From Perlabentimonas sp964490015 (GTDB taxonomy: Bacteria > Bacteroidota > Bacteroidia > Bacteroidales > Tenuifilaceae): a stretch of DNA of 64,000 nt. The stretch covers positions 1 to 64,000 of the forward strand of contig CAZBBA010000017.1 of the NCBI GenBank assembly GCA_964490015.1, written 5' to 3'. The number at the start of each line of letters is the position of its first letter. The first letter of the stretch is position 1. A program made the position numbers and the translations under genes. Positions 27,151 through 35,961 of the stretch are shown one piece after another. Below the pieces are notes generated by a model. It was not told the origin of the DNA. It ran no database searches and saw only the letters and a list, made by a program, of their open reading frames with translations.

Positions 27151-28542
27151 TTAAACATCCAGATATCGTCGTGGAAATTGATCGTCGTCTGTTATCTCAT
27201 CTGCCAATGCACTAATATCGAGCCCCGAAAAGTTGCCCGACGACATAAACAGCAGATTTGTGTTATCCCAAAATTGGGACTTCAGAAACTTTGATAATTC
27301 CAGAGAATCGGTAAAAACCAAAAGATTTTCATTATTAAAACAAGACTGAATAACCTTCGGGGTTAGAGGAGGTAGTTTTTTGTGTTCTAGGGTTTTAGGG
27401 TTAAAAAAAACTATTGGCAAGTCGGCCCTGCCGAGAGATCCGCTATACTGATCGAGAAACGCTGGGTTTAAGCTGCTGAAAGTATGTAATTCAAGACACG
27501 CAACTAACTTGCGGAATGGATATGCTTCGCTAACCGCATCAACGGTTGCAATTACCTTTGAGGGTGCATGCGCAAAGTCTAAAAACACATCGGTGGTTTC
27601 GGCACTCTTTACTAGCTGTAGTCTTTTGGCTGCACCGCTAAAGGTTGACATAGCCCTGTAAAAGTCGGCCTCTTTTACACCAAGTATTCTACAAACCTCC
27701 TTTGCCGCCGAGATGTTTTCCATATTATGGTGGCCAAAAATCTTTAACTCAACATCTCCTGAATCAGTGATCAGGTATGTTTTCTCGAGATTTATCCGAG
27801 AGGGATGAGCATGATAATCTACTTGTACAACAGATTTTGGAGCATCTTTGGCCACTTGGCAAACCTCTTTATCGGAGGCGCAGTACACCAGAAGGCCATT
27901 GGGCTCGATGGTTTGAACAAAATGCTCAAACTGGCTACGATAAATCTCGAAGGTTGGGAAAACGTTGATATGATCCCATGCAATGCCCGATATCACTGCA
28001 ATATGGGGTCGGTAAAGGTGAAACTTGGGCCTAGGATCGATGGGTGAAGTAAGGTACTCATCGCCCTCGAAAACGGCTATCGTTGACTTTTCGGAAAGCC
28101 CAACCATATTGTCGAAACCTTCGATCTGTGCACCCACCATGTAATCAAATGCAAATCCAACCGACCTAAGCACATGCATCACCATTGATGTAATGGTAGT
28201 TTTACCATGGCTTCCGCCAATCACCACACGCGTTTTACTCTTTGTTTGCTCGAAAAGATACTCGGGGTATGAGTAAATTTTCACTCCCAATTCCTTGGCT
28301 CTTAAAAGTTCGGGGTTATCGGCGCGGGCATGCATTCCAAGCACAACGGCATCGAGCTGAGGGGTGATCTTCTCTGGAAACCAACCAATTTCGCTGGGGA
28401 GCAGCCCGTGTGTTGCCAACCTACTGCGCGAGGGCTCAAAAATTTCATCATCGGAACCGGAAATGACATAACTTTTTTGCTTTAAGGCAATGGCCAAATT
28501 GTGCATTGCACTTCCCCCTATGGCGATGAAATGTATTCTCAT
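27151..28542 (-). CDS. mpl: UDP-N-acetylmuramate:L-Ala-gamma-D-Glu-meso-DAP ligase
   Basis: Mpl is a Mur-ligase family enzyme that reattaches recycled murein tripeptide to UDP-MurNAc. The protein shows the N-terminal glycine loop HFIAIGGSAMHNLA, the ATP loop GSHGKTT (110-116), the central EGDEY and WDHINVFPT segments, and a C-terminal Mur domain (FDFAHAPSKV-like DFAHAPSK). I start at MRIHFIA (28542, 463 aa) rather than six codons upstream. The GSAMHNLA loop separates it from MurC. It could share an mRNA with the histidine kinase 85 bases upstream. Confidence 0.9.
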   Translation of the reverse strand: MRIHFIAIGGSAMHNLAIALKQKSYVISGSDDEIFEPSRSRLATHGLLPSEIGWFPEKITPQLDAVVLGMHARADNPELLRAKELGVKIYSYPEYLFEQTKSKTRVVIGGSHGKTTITSMVMHVLRSVGFAFDYMVGAQIEGFDNMVGLSEKSTIAVFEGDEYLTSPIDPRPKFHLYRPHIAVISGIAWDHINVFPTFEIYRSQFEHFVQTIEPNGLLVYCASDKEVCQVAKDAPKSVVQVDYHAHPSRINLEKTYLITDSGDVELKIFGHHNMENISAAKEVCRILGVKEADFYRAMSTFSGAAKRLQLVKSAETTDVFLDFAHAPSKVIATVDAVSEAYPFRKLVACLELHTFSSLNPAFLDQYSGSLGRADLPIVFFNPKTLEHKKLPPLTPKVIQSCFNNENLLVFTDSLELSKFLKSQFWDNTNLLFMSSGNFSGLDISALADEITDDDQFPRRYLDV

Positions 28543-28627
28543 GGTTTGCGTTTGCTGCAAAGTTAGGTAAAAATGTATTGCATCCGATTATGGGAAGCCA
28601 AAGGATTGCGATGACACAAAGTAAAAA

Positions 28628-29989
28628 CTAGATGCCTTTAACTTGTAAAGTGAAAACGGTTTCGCCAACAAGGGATTTGCTCAGGGTTAACGATCCGCCC
28701 TGCGCATTGGCCAGCTGACGGGAAAGGCTAAGGCCTATGCCCGTTCCACTCTTGCGTGTAGTAAAAAAAGGAACAAATATTTTGCTCTGCAGTTCTGCTG
28801 GAATACCAATGCCGTTATCGCTGATTTCAATGTAAATATTGCTAACCCAATCCTTCCACGCCGAGATTTTTATTCTGGCAGGATTTGAATCTAAAGTAGC
28901 CTCAATTGCATTCTTTACTAAGTTTATTAGAATCTGCTCAAGCATGCTCCTATCGGCGCTGGCATTGATATTCCCTGACACTATGGTGCTGAAAACAACA
29001 TTATGGTTACTCAATTCATCCTTAAGTAGTAGGCCAATACTGTCGAGTAGACTTTTGATATTGACTTCGCTTGGCTTTGCTACTGGAATAAGCGTGAGGT
29101 TTCGGAAACGAGTTACAAAATCGACCATCCCTCGGCTTCGATCCTCCACAATTCTTAATCCCTGCTTTACATCGGCAATCACATCCGAATGATGAATCAC
29201 TTGACCAGTTGATGAAATCTCCTCCTCGGAAAGCAGATCGAGCAATGTTGATATAGTTGAATTTATTGGCCCAGCAGAGTTCATAAGTTCGTGAGTAAGT
29301 ATTCGAATCAATTTCTGCCAACCCTCCATCTCGCTCTCATCTAACTCGTTCTTAATGTTCTGGAAGGAAACTATTTTTACTTCCCCACTCTTGAATTTGA
29401 TCTTAGATGCCCGAACCGAAAGCTGCATTAGGCTTCCCGAGCGGAAAACGCTTATCAGTTTTGGCTCATTTGGTTCAACCGTTTTTAGAATATTCGAAAG
29501 CGTGACATCAATCTTTTCGAGGGCATCCAAACTCTTCAAGCTGCTAACTCCAAGAAGGTTCTTGGCAGCAGAGTTGACAATCGAAAAAGTGCCATCGGCG
29601 TTAACGGATACAATCCCGATATTAATATGCTCAACCAGCGCTGTGAGGTAATCGTTTTGTTGTTGGTTTTCAATTCGCACAGTTTGAAAGCTCTCTAAAA
29701 TTTGGTCTAATTTCCTGTAAATCTCATCGAACCCTTTACCTTGAATCCGATTGGTAAACTTTGAGGTTGAATCAAAACTTTTTAGACCATCAAAGAAGAG
29801 TTCCAACTCACGGTTTAGGGTATTCTGACTTCGAACAAACAAGAATACCTGAGCAATTAATAGAACGAGAAGATTTGCAAGCACTAACCAGTCGGTTTTT
29901 ACAACAGAAAAGTACGCCAATGCCAAACAGTTGAGGGTAATCCCCACAACTCTTAGCCAAATATTCCGGTGATGTCTCTTTAGTAGCAT
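28628..29989 (-). CDS. Membrane sensor histidine kinase of an NtrC-type pair (module 1)
   Basis: The 453-residue product has two N-terminal helices (about 11-30 and 34-53) with almost no periplasmic loop, which suggests intramembrane or cytoplasmic sensing. A linker and PAS-like domain (about 115-215, IGIVSVNADGTFSIVNSAAK) follow, then the dimerisation helix with phosphoacceptor H233 in RILTHELMNS, and the ATPase domain: N-box N360, DNGIGIP (391-397), GTGIGL (415-420). It lies 106 bases after its cognate regulator gene. The same architecture recurs in the kinase at 35962-37317. Confidence 0.92.
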   Translation of the reverse strand: MLLKRHHRNIWLRVVGITLNCLALAYFSVVKTDWLVLANLLVLLIAQVFLFVRSQNTLNRELELFFDGLKSFDSTSKFTNRIQGKGFDEIYRKLDQILESFQTVRIENQQQNDYLTALVEHINIGIVSVNADGTFSIVNSAAKNLLGVSSLKSLDALEKIDVTLSNILKTVEPNEPKLISVFRSGSLMQLSVRASKIKFKSGEVKIVSFQNIKNELDESEMEGWQKLIRILTHELMNSAGPINSTISTLLDLLSEEEISSTGQVIHHSDVIADVKQGLRIVEDRSRGMVDFVTRFRNLTLIPVAKPSEVNIKSLLDSIGLLLKDELSNHNVVFSTIVSGNINASADRSMLEQILINLVKNAIEATLDSNPARIKISAWKDWVSNIYIEISDNGIGIPAELQSKIFVPFFTTRKSGTGIGLSLSRQLANAQGGSLTLSKSLVGETVFTLQVKGI

Positions 29990-30095
29990 ACTTTACCCAG
30001 GTGTCTTCTTTGAAAATTTCAGAAAGATTATCGAAAAACGCACAAAATTATTGATAACAAAATCACTAATGCCAAAAGAGTGATTCAAGAGTTTA

Positions 30096-31466
30096 CTAAA
30101 TTCCATACTCCCTGATCTTCCTGTAAAGCGTTTGCCGTCCAATCCCCAACTCCTTAGCCACTGCCGACAGGTTTCCCTTATTTCGACTTAAGGAGTTGGT
30201 TATTAGCATAACCTCGGCTTCGCTTAAACTAATAGGCTTATCACCAAAGCTTTTACTCTCGTTAGTTTTTTGAATTAGAAGATCATTGGGTGAAATGGTG
30301 ATACCCTCGCACATAATTACAGCGCGTTCCACCGCATGGCTTAACTCTCTCACATTACCAGGCCAGCTATAGGATGATATCATTTCGCATACACTAGGAC
30401 TAAACGATAGTTTGGGCTTGCCATATTTCTCGGCAAACCTTTTTAAATAGTAATTTGCGATTTGAATAATATCATCACCCCTTACTCTCAGAGAGGGCAA
30501 TTCGATCTGGATGGTGTTTATCCTGTAAAGCAGATCCTCACGAAACTGACCACTCGCAACCATCTCACTAACGCTCCGATTGGTTGCACAAATTAGACGA
30601 ACATCGATTGGTATCGCTTTGGTATCGCCAACTGGCGTGAATTCGCGATTTTGAAGAACAGTCAACAGTTTTGCCTGCATGGGTTGAGAGAGATTTCCGA
30701 TCTCATCGAGGAATAGAGTACCGCCATTCGCCAGAGCAATCCTACCTATTTTATCCTCCTTTGCATCGGTGAAAGCGCCCTTTCTGTGACCAAACAGCTC
30801 GCTTTCGAACAAGGTTTCGGTAATTGTGCCCATATCGATGGTTAGAAAAATTTCATCGGCACGACCCGAAAGCCGATGAATTTCCCTTGCCACCAACTCT
30901 TTACCGGTGCCATTTTCCCCAAGAATCAGAATGTTAGCATCAGTAGGTGCAACTTTTCTGATGATTTGAAAAACCTCCTGCATGGGTGACGATTGCCCAA
31001 TAATTGCCTGATAATTCCTGTTAATGCTCTGCTTTAGCTCAACTTGTTGAGTCCGGAGGTGACTCACCTCGCGTTTAGATCGGCTCAACTCCACTGCGCT
31101 ATTGAGTGTTGCAAGTAGTTTTTGATTGTCCCAAGGCTTTAAAATAAAATCGGATGCGCCCTCCTTTAATGCTTCTACTGCAATGTTCACATCTCCATAA
31201 GCAGTTATCATAATCACTACCTGATTTGGATCCACCCTCTTTATCTCCCTAAGCCAGTGAATTCCCTCCTGCCCTGTATTCTCCGACGAATCAAAATTCA
31301 TATCGAGAATTATTACATCAATCTGCTGCTTACTTAGGATGGGGAGTATTTCATTGGGATTTACACTTGAGATAACCCTAGCCACCTTCCGCTTTAGAAA
31401 CAGGGTAAGAGAATCAATAACGCTTGGATTATCGTCAACAATAAGAATTGTACTTTGTATTGCCAT
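30096..31466 (-). CDS. Sigma-54 dependent NtrC-family response regulator (module 1)
   Basis: Receiver domain (about 1-125) with phosphoacceptor D55 (VIILDMNFDS), AAA+ domain with Walker A GENGTGKE (183-190) and the sigma-54 contact loop as GAFTDA (230-235) rather than GAFTGA, Walker B GTLFLDEIG, and a C-terminal Fis-type helix-turn-helix. The start is placed at the ATG at 31466 (MAIQSTILIVDDN, 456 aa): an ATG 18 codons upstream (31520) falls inside the promoter. It should activate sigma-54 promoters; the divergent permease gene at 31693 is the obvious candidate target. Confidence 0.93.
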   Translation of the reverse strand: MAIQSTILIVDDNPSVIDSLTLFLKRKVARVISSVNPNEILPILSKQQIDVIILDMNFDSSENTGQEGIHWLREIKRVDPNQVVIMITAYGDVNIAVEALKEGASDFILKPWDNQKLLATLNSAVELSRSKREVSHLRTQQVELKQSINRNYQAIIGQSSPMQEVFQIIRKVAPTDANILILGENGTGKELVAREIHRLSGRADEIFLTIDMGTITETLFESELFGHRKGAFTDAKEDKIGRIALANGGTLFLDEIGNLSQPMQAKLLTVLQNREFTPVGDTKAIPIDVRLICATNRSVSEMVASGQFREDLLYRINTIQIELPSLRVRGDDIIQIANYYLKRFAEKYGKPKLSFSPSVCEMISSYSWPGNVRELSHAVERAVIMCEGITISPNDLLIQKTNESKSFGDKPISLSEAEVMLITNSLSRNKGNLSAVAKELGIGRQTLYRKIREYGI

Positions 31467-31489
31467 ACCGTGTGCTATTAAGCTAAGTT

Positions 31490-31520
31490 CAAAAGTAGAT
31501 ATTTTGTTATTCGCAAACAA
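31490..31520 (-). promoter_or_regulatory. Promoter for the module 1 regulator/kinase genes
   Basis: Minus strand: TTG (31518-31520), 20 bases, TACTTTTG (31490-31497), 24 bases ahead of the chosen start. Confidence 0.6.
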
Positions 31521-31526
31521 AATAAT

Positions 31527-31570
31527 TGGATGATTTTGGTACAGCCACTGGATGATTTTAGCACAGTCAA
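31527..31570. repeat. Two tandem 22-bp repeats, candidate activator sites
   Basis: Two adjacent 22-bp units starting TGGATGATTTT match at 18 of 22 positions (31527-31548 and 31549-31570). They lie between the divergent regulator and permease genes, where NtrC-type proteins bind, and sit about two helical turns apart. Confidence 0.7.
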
Positions 31571-31631
31571 AGGGAAAACATGTGAGAAGAAAAAATAGTT
31601 AAACAACAGTTTATTTGAATATTACACCACA

Positions 31632-31647
31632 TGGCATACAGTTTGGA
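31632..31647 (+). promoter_or_regulatory. Degenerate sigma-54 -24/-12 element (tentative)
   Basis: TGGCAT-N5-TTGGA, spaced like TGGCAC-N5-TTGCA, 46 bases before the permease ATG. The -12 GC is replaced by GG, so this is tentative. Confidence 0.35.
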
Positions 31648-31692
31648 ACAGATACGATATTCAACATGAGTTAAACTTAACACCATACTACT

Positions 31693-34014
31693 ATGCTCAG
31701 CAAAAACATTAAAATATTCATTAAGCAACTGCTACGCAACAGGGCATTTTCGCTAATAACCCTATTCGGGTTTTCCTTTGCCCTTATGTTTGTAATTCTG
31801 CTTAGCCTGTACATTAAGCAGGAAACCTCGGTGGACAAGTTTCACGAGAAAGGCGATAGAATATACAGGTTGGTATGGGAGAAGGGGTCGAGTTTTGCAC
31901 CACCTGTAGGCGACTGGATTAAGGGCCTATATCCGGAGATTGAAACCTTTACTCGTTTCCACACTGGAAGAGGCATAATTAGCCAGAGCAAGGAGGAGGT
32001 CTTAACCTTTAATAATCTTTTTGTTGACTCCACCTTTTTTACCATGTTTAGCTTTAAGGTAATTGAAGGAAATCCTCAATCAATTTTTGCGGATAGAAGT
32101 TCGGTTGTACTGTTCGAATCGTTTGCACGCAAGCTCTTTGGCAATGAGAGTCCCATAGGGCACGAAGTGATAATTAACCAAACCCATAAATTTATTGTAA
32201 CTGGGGTTATTGAGGACTTTAAGCTAAATACTCAATTCGAAAAGGCAGATATTATACTCAATTTCACATCCATATCTACCCTGTGGGGGGCTAAGAACTT
32301 GATGACGGAATTCGGCAACAGCTCATTTGGATTATATCTTTTGGAGCAGGAAAATGCAAATTTACAAGCGAAGCTTCCTGAAATTTTTGAATTATTCAGC
32401 AAGGATTACTGGATATTTAGGGGAGGATTTGCTAAAGAGCTAAAACTCGAAAAGCTCGATGAGGTATACTTCGGGGGGAAATCGGGTATGGGCATAAGGG
32501 GAAACAGCAAACTAATTGTTACCGTTTTTACATCTATTGTTGTGCTAATACTAATCCTGGCAATAATAAACTACGTAAACCTATCATTGGCACAATCAAG
32601 TTTTAGAAGTCGTGAGGTAGCAATAAAAAAACTATTCGGAAGTTCCCGGCTCAACATTTTTGGCCAGTTTGTAATAGAATCGGTTTTGCTGTGCCTAATG
32701 GCTTTCAACTTTGGACTTCTATTGGCTAAAGTTGCTGAACCAACATTTAACAGCCTTTTAAATACAGAGTTGATTCTCTCACAAGCTCTTACCCTTTCAA
32801 ATGTAATAATTTCAATAATTGGCATTACAGTAATTGGCGCAATTTCGGGTATAATACCTGCATTTTTAATGTCAAAATTTCAGGCATTAGACGTTCTAAA
32901 AGGAGCGTTTAGGTACAAGTCGAAAGGTGTGTTGAGCAAAATCTTAATCTCTTTTCAGTACTGCACAGCCATAGCGCTTATAGCCTGCACATGGATTGTT
33001 GCGAGACAAACCAGCTATTTACGCAATTACGATTTAGGTTTTTCCAAAGACAATATAGTATACTTCCAAAATGCTATTAGCCCAATGCAGAAGAATGCCT
33101 ATAGGAACGAGTTACTAAAAGTACCTGGAGTTAAAGCAGTATCGTATACCGCAGGCAGCCCTATTGACGGAGGTAATAACAACTCATTTAGCCACGAGGG
33201 TAAATCCTACAGCTTTCAGGACTTTAGGGTTGACACTGCATTTTTTAGCATATTCCAGATTGAATCTACCCCTACGGGAGCAGCCTACTCAAAAGGATCA
33301 TACTGGCTGAATGAAACGGCAGTTAAAGAATTAGGAGTAGATAACACCACAACGGAAGTTGTATTTACCGACAATTGGAAGATCCCAGTGTACGGAGTAG
33401 TAAAGGATTTTCACTTTAGAAACCTTTACCAGCCCATTGGTCCAGCATATGTTCGTATTCTTCCCGAGGAGGGTTATCCATGGGTGGTGTTTGTTAAGAT
33501 TGGTTCCGAAAACCAGCAAGAGATAGTAAATAACATAAAGAGCGTTCACAGCCAGTTTACTAATGGGTTACCTCTGGACGTTAGCTTTGTTGATGAGACC
33601 ATAAACGGCTGGTACGCAAAGGAGGAACGTAATGCAAAGCTAATTGGTTTCTTCTCAGTGCTAGCAATAGTAATCTCGGCTATGGGCATCTTTGGCATGG
33701 CAGCATTCTACATAACCCAAAGGATAAAGGAAATTGGTATTCGAAAAGTTAATGGAGCAACTGACATACAGATTATGGGAATGTTGAATATTGGGTTTGT
33801 AAAATGGGTTGTAATAGCAATGGCTGTAGCCATACCTATAGCCTACTATACAATGGATAAATGGCTACAAGCATTCCCTTACAAAACCACTCTAAACTGG
33901 TGGATATTTGCCATTTCTGGCATTGGTGCAATAACAATAGCCCTAGTAACTGTAAGTGGATTAAGTTTTAAAGCATCAACGAGCAATCCAGTTAAAGCCC
34001 TTAGGTACGAGTAG
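31693..34014 (+). CDS. Large FtsX/MacB-type ABC permease (module 1)
   Basis: The 773-residue protein is a duplicated FtsX-type permease: a first helix (about 18-41), a periplasmic MacB_PCD domain (about 42-270), three helices (about 275-400), a helix at about 420-438, a second periplasmic domain (about 440-645), and three final helices with the family signature ITQRIKEIGIRKVNGA. It ends in PVKALRYE. These permeases usually partner with a LolD/MacB-like ATPase; the nearest one is encoded at 38994. It is likely controlled by the divergent NtrC-type pair. No 97-bp tail follows this one. Confidence 0.92.
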   Translation: MLSKNIKIFIKQLLRNRAFSLITLFGFSFALMFVILLSLYIKQETSVDKFHEKGDRIYRLVWEKGSSFAPPVGDWIKGLYPEIETFTRFHTGRGIISQSKEEVLTFNNLFVDSTFFTMFSFKVIEGNPQSIFADRSSVVLFESFARKLFGNESPIGHEVIINQTHKFIVTGVIEDFKLNTQFEKADIILNFTSISTLWGAKNLMTEFGNSSFGLYLLEQENANLQAKLPEIFELFSKDYWIFRGGFAKELKLEKLDEVYFGGKSGMGIRGNSKLIVTVFTSIVVLILILAIINYVNLSLAQSSFRSREVAIKKLFGSSRLNIFGQFVIESVLLCLMAFNFGLLLAKVAEPTFNSLLNTELILSQALTLSNVIISIIGITVIGAISGIIPAFLMSKFQALDVLKGAFRYKSKGVLSKILISFQYCTAIALIACTWIVARQTSYLRNYDLGFSKDNIVYFQNAISPMQKNAYRNELLKVPGVKAVSYTAGSPIDGGNNNSFSHEGKSYSFQDFRVDTAFFSIFQIESTPTGAAYSKGSYWLNETAVKELGVDNTTTEVVFTDNWKIPVYGVVKDFHFRNLYQPIGPAYVRILPEEGYPWVVFVKIGSENQQEIVNNIKSVHSQFTNGLPLDVSFVDETINGWYAKEERNAKLIGFFSVLAIVISAMGIFGMAAFYITQRIKEIGIRKVNGATDIQIMGMLNIGFVKWVVIAMAVAIPIAYYTMDKWLQAFPYKTTLNWWIFAISGIGAITIALVTVSGLSFKASTSNPVKALRYE

Positions 34015-34049
34015 ATATTTGGTACCTGTCCCACTATAATGGAAAAAAC

Positions 34050-34087
34050 AAGCGAGGTGACTCCATCAAGGAATCACCTCGCTTTGT
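34050..34087. terminator. Bidirectional hairpin terminator
   Basis: Stem AAGCGAGGTGA (34050-34060) / TCACCTCGCTT (34074-34084), 13-base loop, between the convergent permease and outer-membrane protein genes. Confidence 0.88.
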
Positions 34088-34107
34088 ACTATTTTAAACT
34101 ATTTAGC

Positions 34108-35685
34108 CTAGAAACTTATAGCCGTTTTAAAGCTAATTGTTTTGAAAGTTTCATCATCGCCCCTAATCAAGCCATCCCCATCAATATCCTGGAATGTGTA
34201 GCGGTAGTCTATGCCCATAATGGCGCCCTTGTAGTTGTATCCTACTGTTGCTCCCATAATGGTACTAGGTGTTTTCCACTCCCTAAAGTCCTGAACGTTG
34301 TTTTGAACATAGTAACCCTTAACATCGGCAAAGCTAACTATCTTTTTAAAGGCCTCGCCTAGCTTAACCTCGCCATGCAACGAGCGCAGGTGAGTTTGGG
34401 TTCCCCCCATCAAGTCCTGATAGCTAAGGTAACCCACAACGTAGTTGAACAGATTTAGCTCAGCGCTGGCGTAAATACCGTTTAACTCATCCTGAATTGC
34501 CAACAGCGACTGCTGTTTGGTGATCACAGTTTTGCGATCGCCCACAAACTGAGCCCGCTCCAACTCGTAGGTGTTGTTGAAGTATCCGAACATGAACTGA
34601 GATGATGAGCGACGATACTCAGCCTTGATGGTAAGGAAATCCTGAACGCCTCTCGATCCAATAATAAACCGAACACCAGGAAGGGCAACACCCCAGCCAT
34701 ACTTGTTGTTATCGCCCCAAAGTTGGGTTATGTGCGAGTAGATATCGAACTTAAGGTTTTCGCGTTCGATAATGGGAATTCCAACGTCGAAGCTGGCCGC
34801 ATACATTTTTGATGCCTGATTGTGGAGATTAAACAAGTCGGCCATACGAGTAGTATCGGAAGGGGCTAAACCTTGATCAAGAAGCCTGTTGTAGGCAGCA
34901 GCTCTGTCTATACCCCAGTAAGCAGAGTAAGAATCAAGTAAGAAGTTCCAATCGTTAATATTAACTCTATCCATATCGGTTGCCCAGCTAGCATCATTTG
35001 GGTAAGTGTCGATCAGGTTAGGCACACCATCACCATCCTTGTCGAGGAAAGCATTGTACTCGTTAAGGTCACCGGCAAACGAAACGCCCACCTCAAAGAA
35101 ACGCAAGGGACGATAGAACGCTCTTGTACCGAAAACAATACCAGGTTTTGCAGGCTCCTTAATGAAGGCTTCCTTCATATCGTTAAAGAAAAGTTCGCCT
35201 CCGGCAAGGGGTTTTCCCCTGTACTTAGTGGATGGGATGTAAAAGGACATCTCGCCACCGTAGCGCTTACGGGTTGGGTACTGAACCATGTTGGAGTACC
35301 CGTTAATGATATTGGAGTAGCCGATGTAGCTGTAGTCGAGACCACCCACCTTAATGTAGAAAGGATCGCTCTTCTTCCCGAAGCGGATGTAGTAGATCTT
35401 ATCGAGGTAATCGTGCCACTCATCCCAGTCGTCGGTACGAATCTGACCTGTCTCATCGAATAGCATCTGGATATCCAATCCAAACCCAAACTTACCGATT
35501 GGAACATCGGCTCTTAGAGAGAATTGTTGATAAACCTTGCCATCAACGGTAACGCTACCCAGAACAACACCCCCAGAAAATTTCGAACTATCGGCGGGTG
35601 GTGTGGTTTCTTCGTCCTGAGCAAAAACCACCTGCATGCTCAGCAACAGACTGATAAAAAGAAGAATACTGATTTTTGGTTTCAT
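34108..35685 (-). CDS. Outer-membrane beta-barrel protein with a calcium-type acidic motif
   Basis: The 525-residue product has a signal peptide (ending near VVFAQ), an acidic stretch after it, and a body of amphipathic strands ending FKTISFKTAISF, typical of a barrel. In the middle (about residues 222-240) lies DKDGDGVPNLIDTYPND, a thrombospondin-3/EF-hand-like acidic loop that binds calcium in other exported proteins; a second acidic loop, DIDGDGLIRGDDE, lies close to the C-terminus. I do not recognise a specific family. It lies between the two kinase/regulator modules and could be a regulon member, but no sigma-54 element was seen upstream. Confidence 0.75.
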   Translation of the reverse strand: MKPKISILLFISLLLSMQVVFAQDEETTPPADSSKFSGGVVLGSVTVDGKVYQQFSLRADVPIGKFGFGLDIQMLFDETGQIRTDDWDEWHDYLDKIYYIRFGKKSDPFYIKVGGLDYSYIGYSNIINGYSNMVQYPTRKRYGGEMSFYIPSTKYRGKPLAGGELFFNDMKEAFIKEPAKPGIVFGTRAFYRPLRFFEVGVSFAGDLNEYNAFLDKDGDGVPNLIDTYPNDASWATDMDRVNINDWNFLLDSYSAYWGIDRAAAYNRLLDQGLAPSDTTRMADLFNLHNQASKMYAASFDVGIPIIERENLKFDIYSHITQLWGDNNKYGWGVALPGVRFIIGSRGVQDFLTIKAEYRRSSSQFMFGYFNNTYELERAQFVGDRKTVITKQQSLLAIQDELNGIYASAELNLFNYVVGYLSYQDLMGGTQTHLRSLHGEVKLGEAFKKIVSFADVKGYYVQNNVQDFREWKTPSTIMGATVGYNYKGAIMGIDYRYTFQDIDGDGLIRGDDETFKTISFKTAISF

Positions 35686-35961
35686 AGGAATAAAGATTTA
35701 TTGAGGATTATTAACAAACATAATATTTGGTGCAAATAAGAAAACTAAAGTATAGAAATATATTATAGGTAGAGTCCATAATATCACTTTTTTTCACTTA
35801 AAACTAATTTCGACTGTCAAAGGATGCCAAAGAACAACATCAGCTACAGGAAACACATTCAGCTTGCCGCGTCAAATGATATGCCAAAAGTAATAACTAG
35901 AATTCAGAATCTGCCTAAACAATGAAGGTGTAAGTAAAATTTGGAATAAACTCCGTTTTGA

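Noticed and set aside
35824..35925. A 33-codon plus-strand frame (MPKNNISYRKHIQLAASNDM...)
   Set aside because: It lies alone in a 276-base spacer with no promoter, ribosome site or known relative; too little support for a gene.
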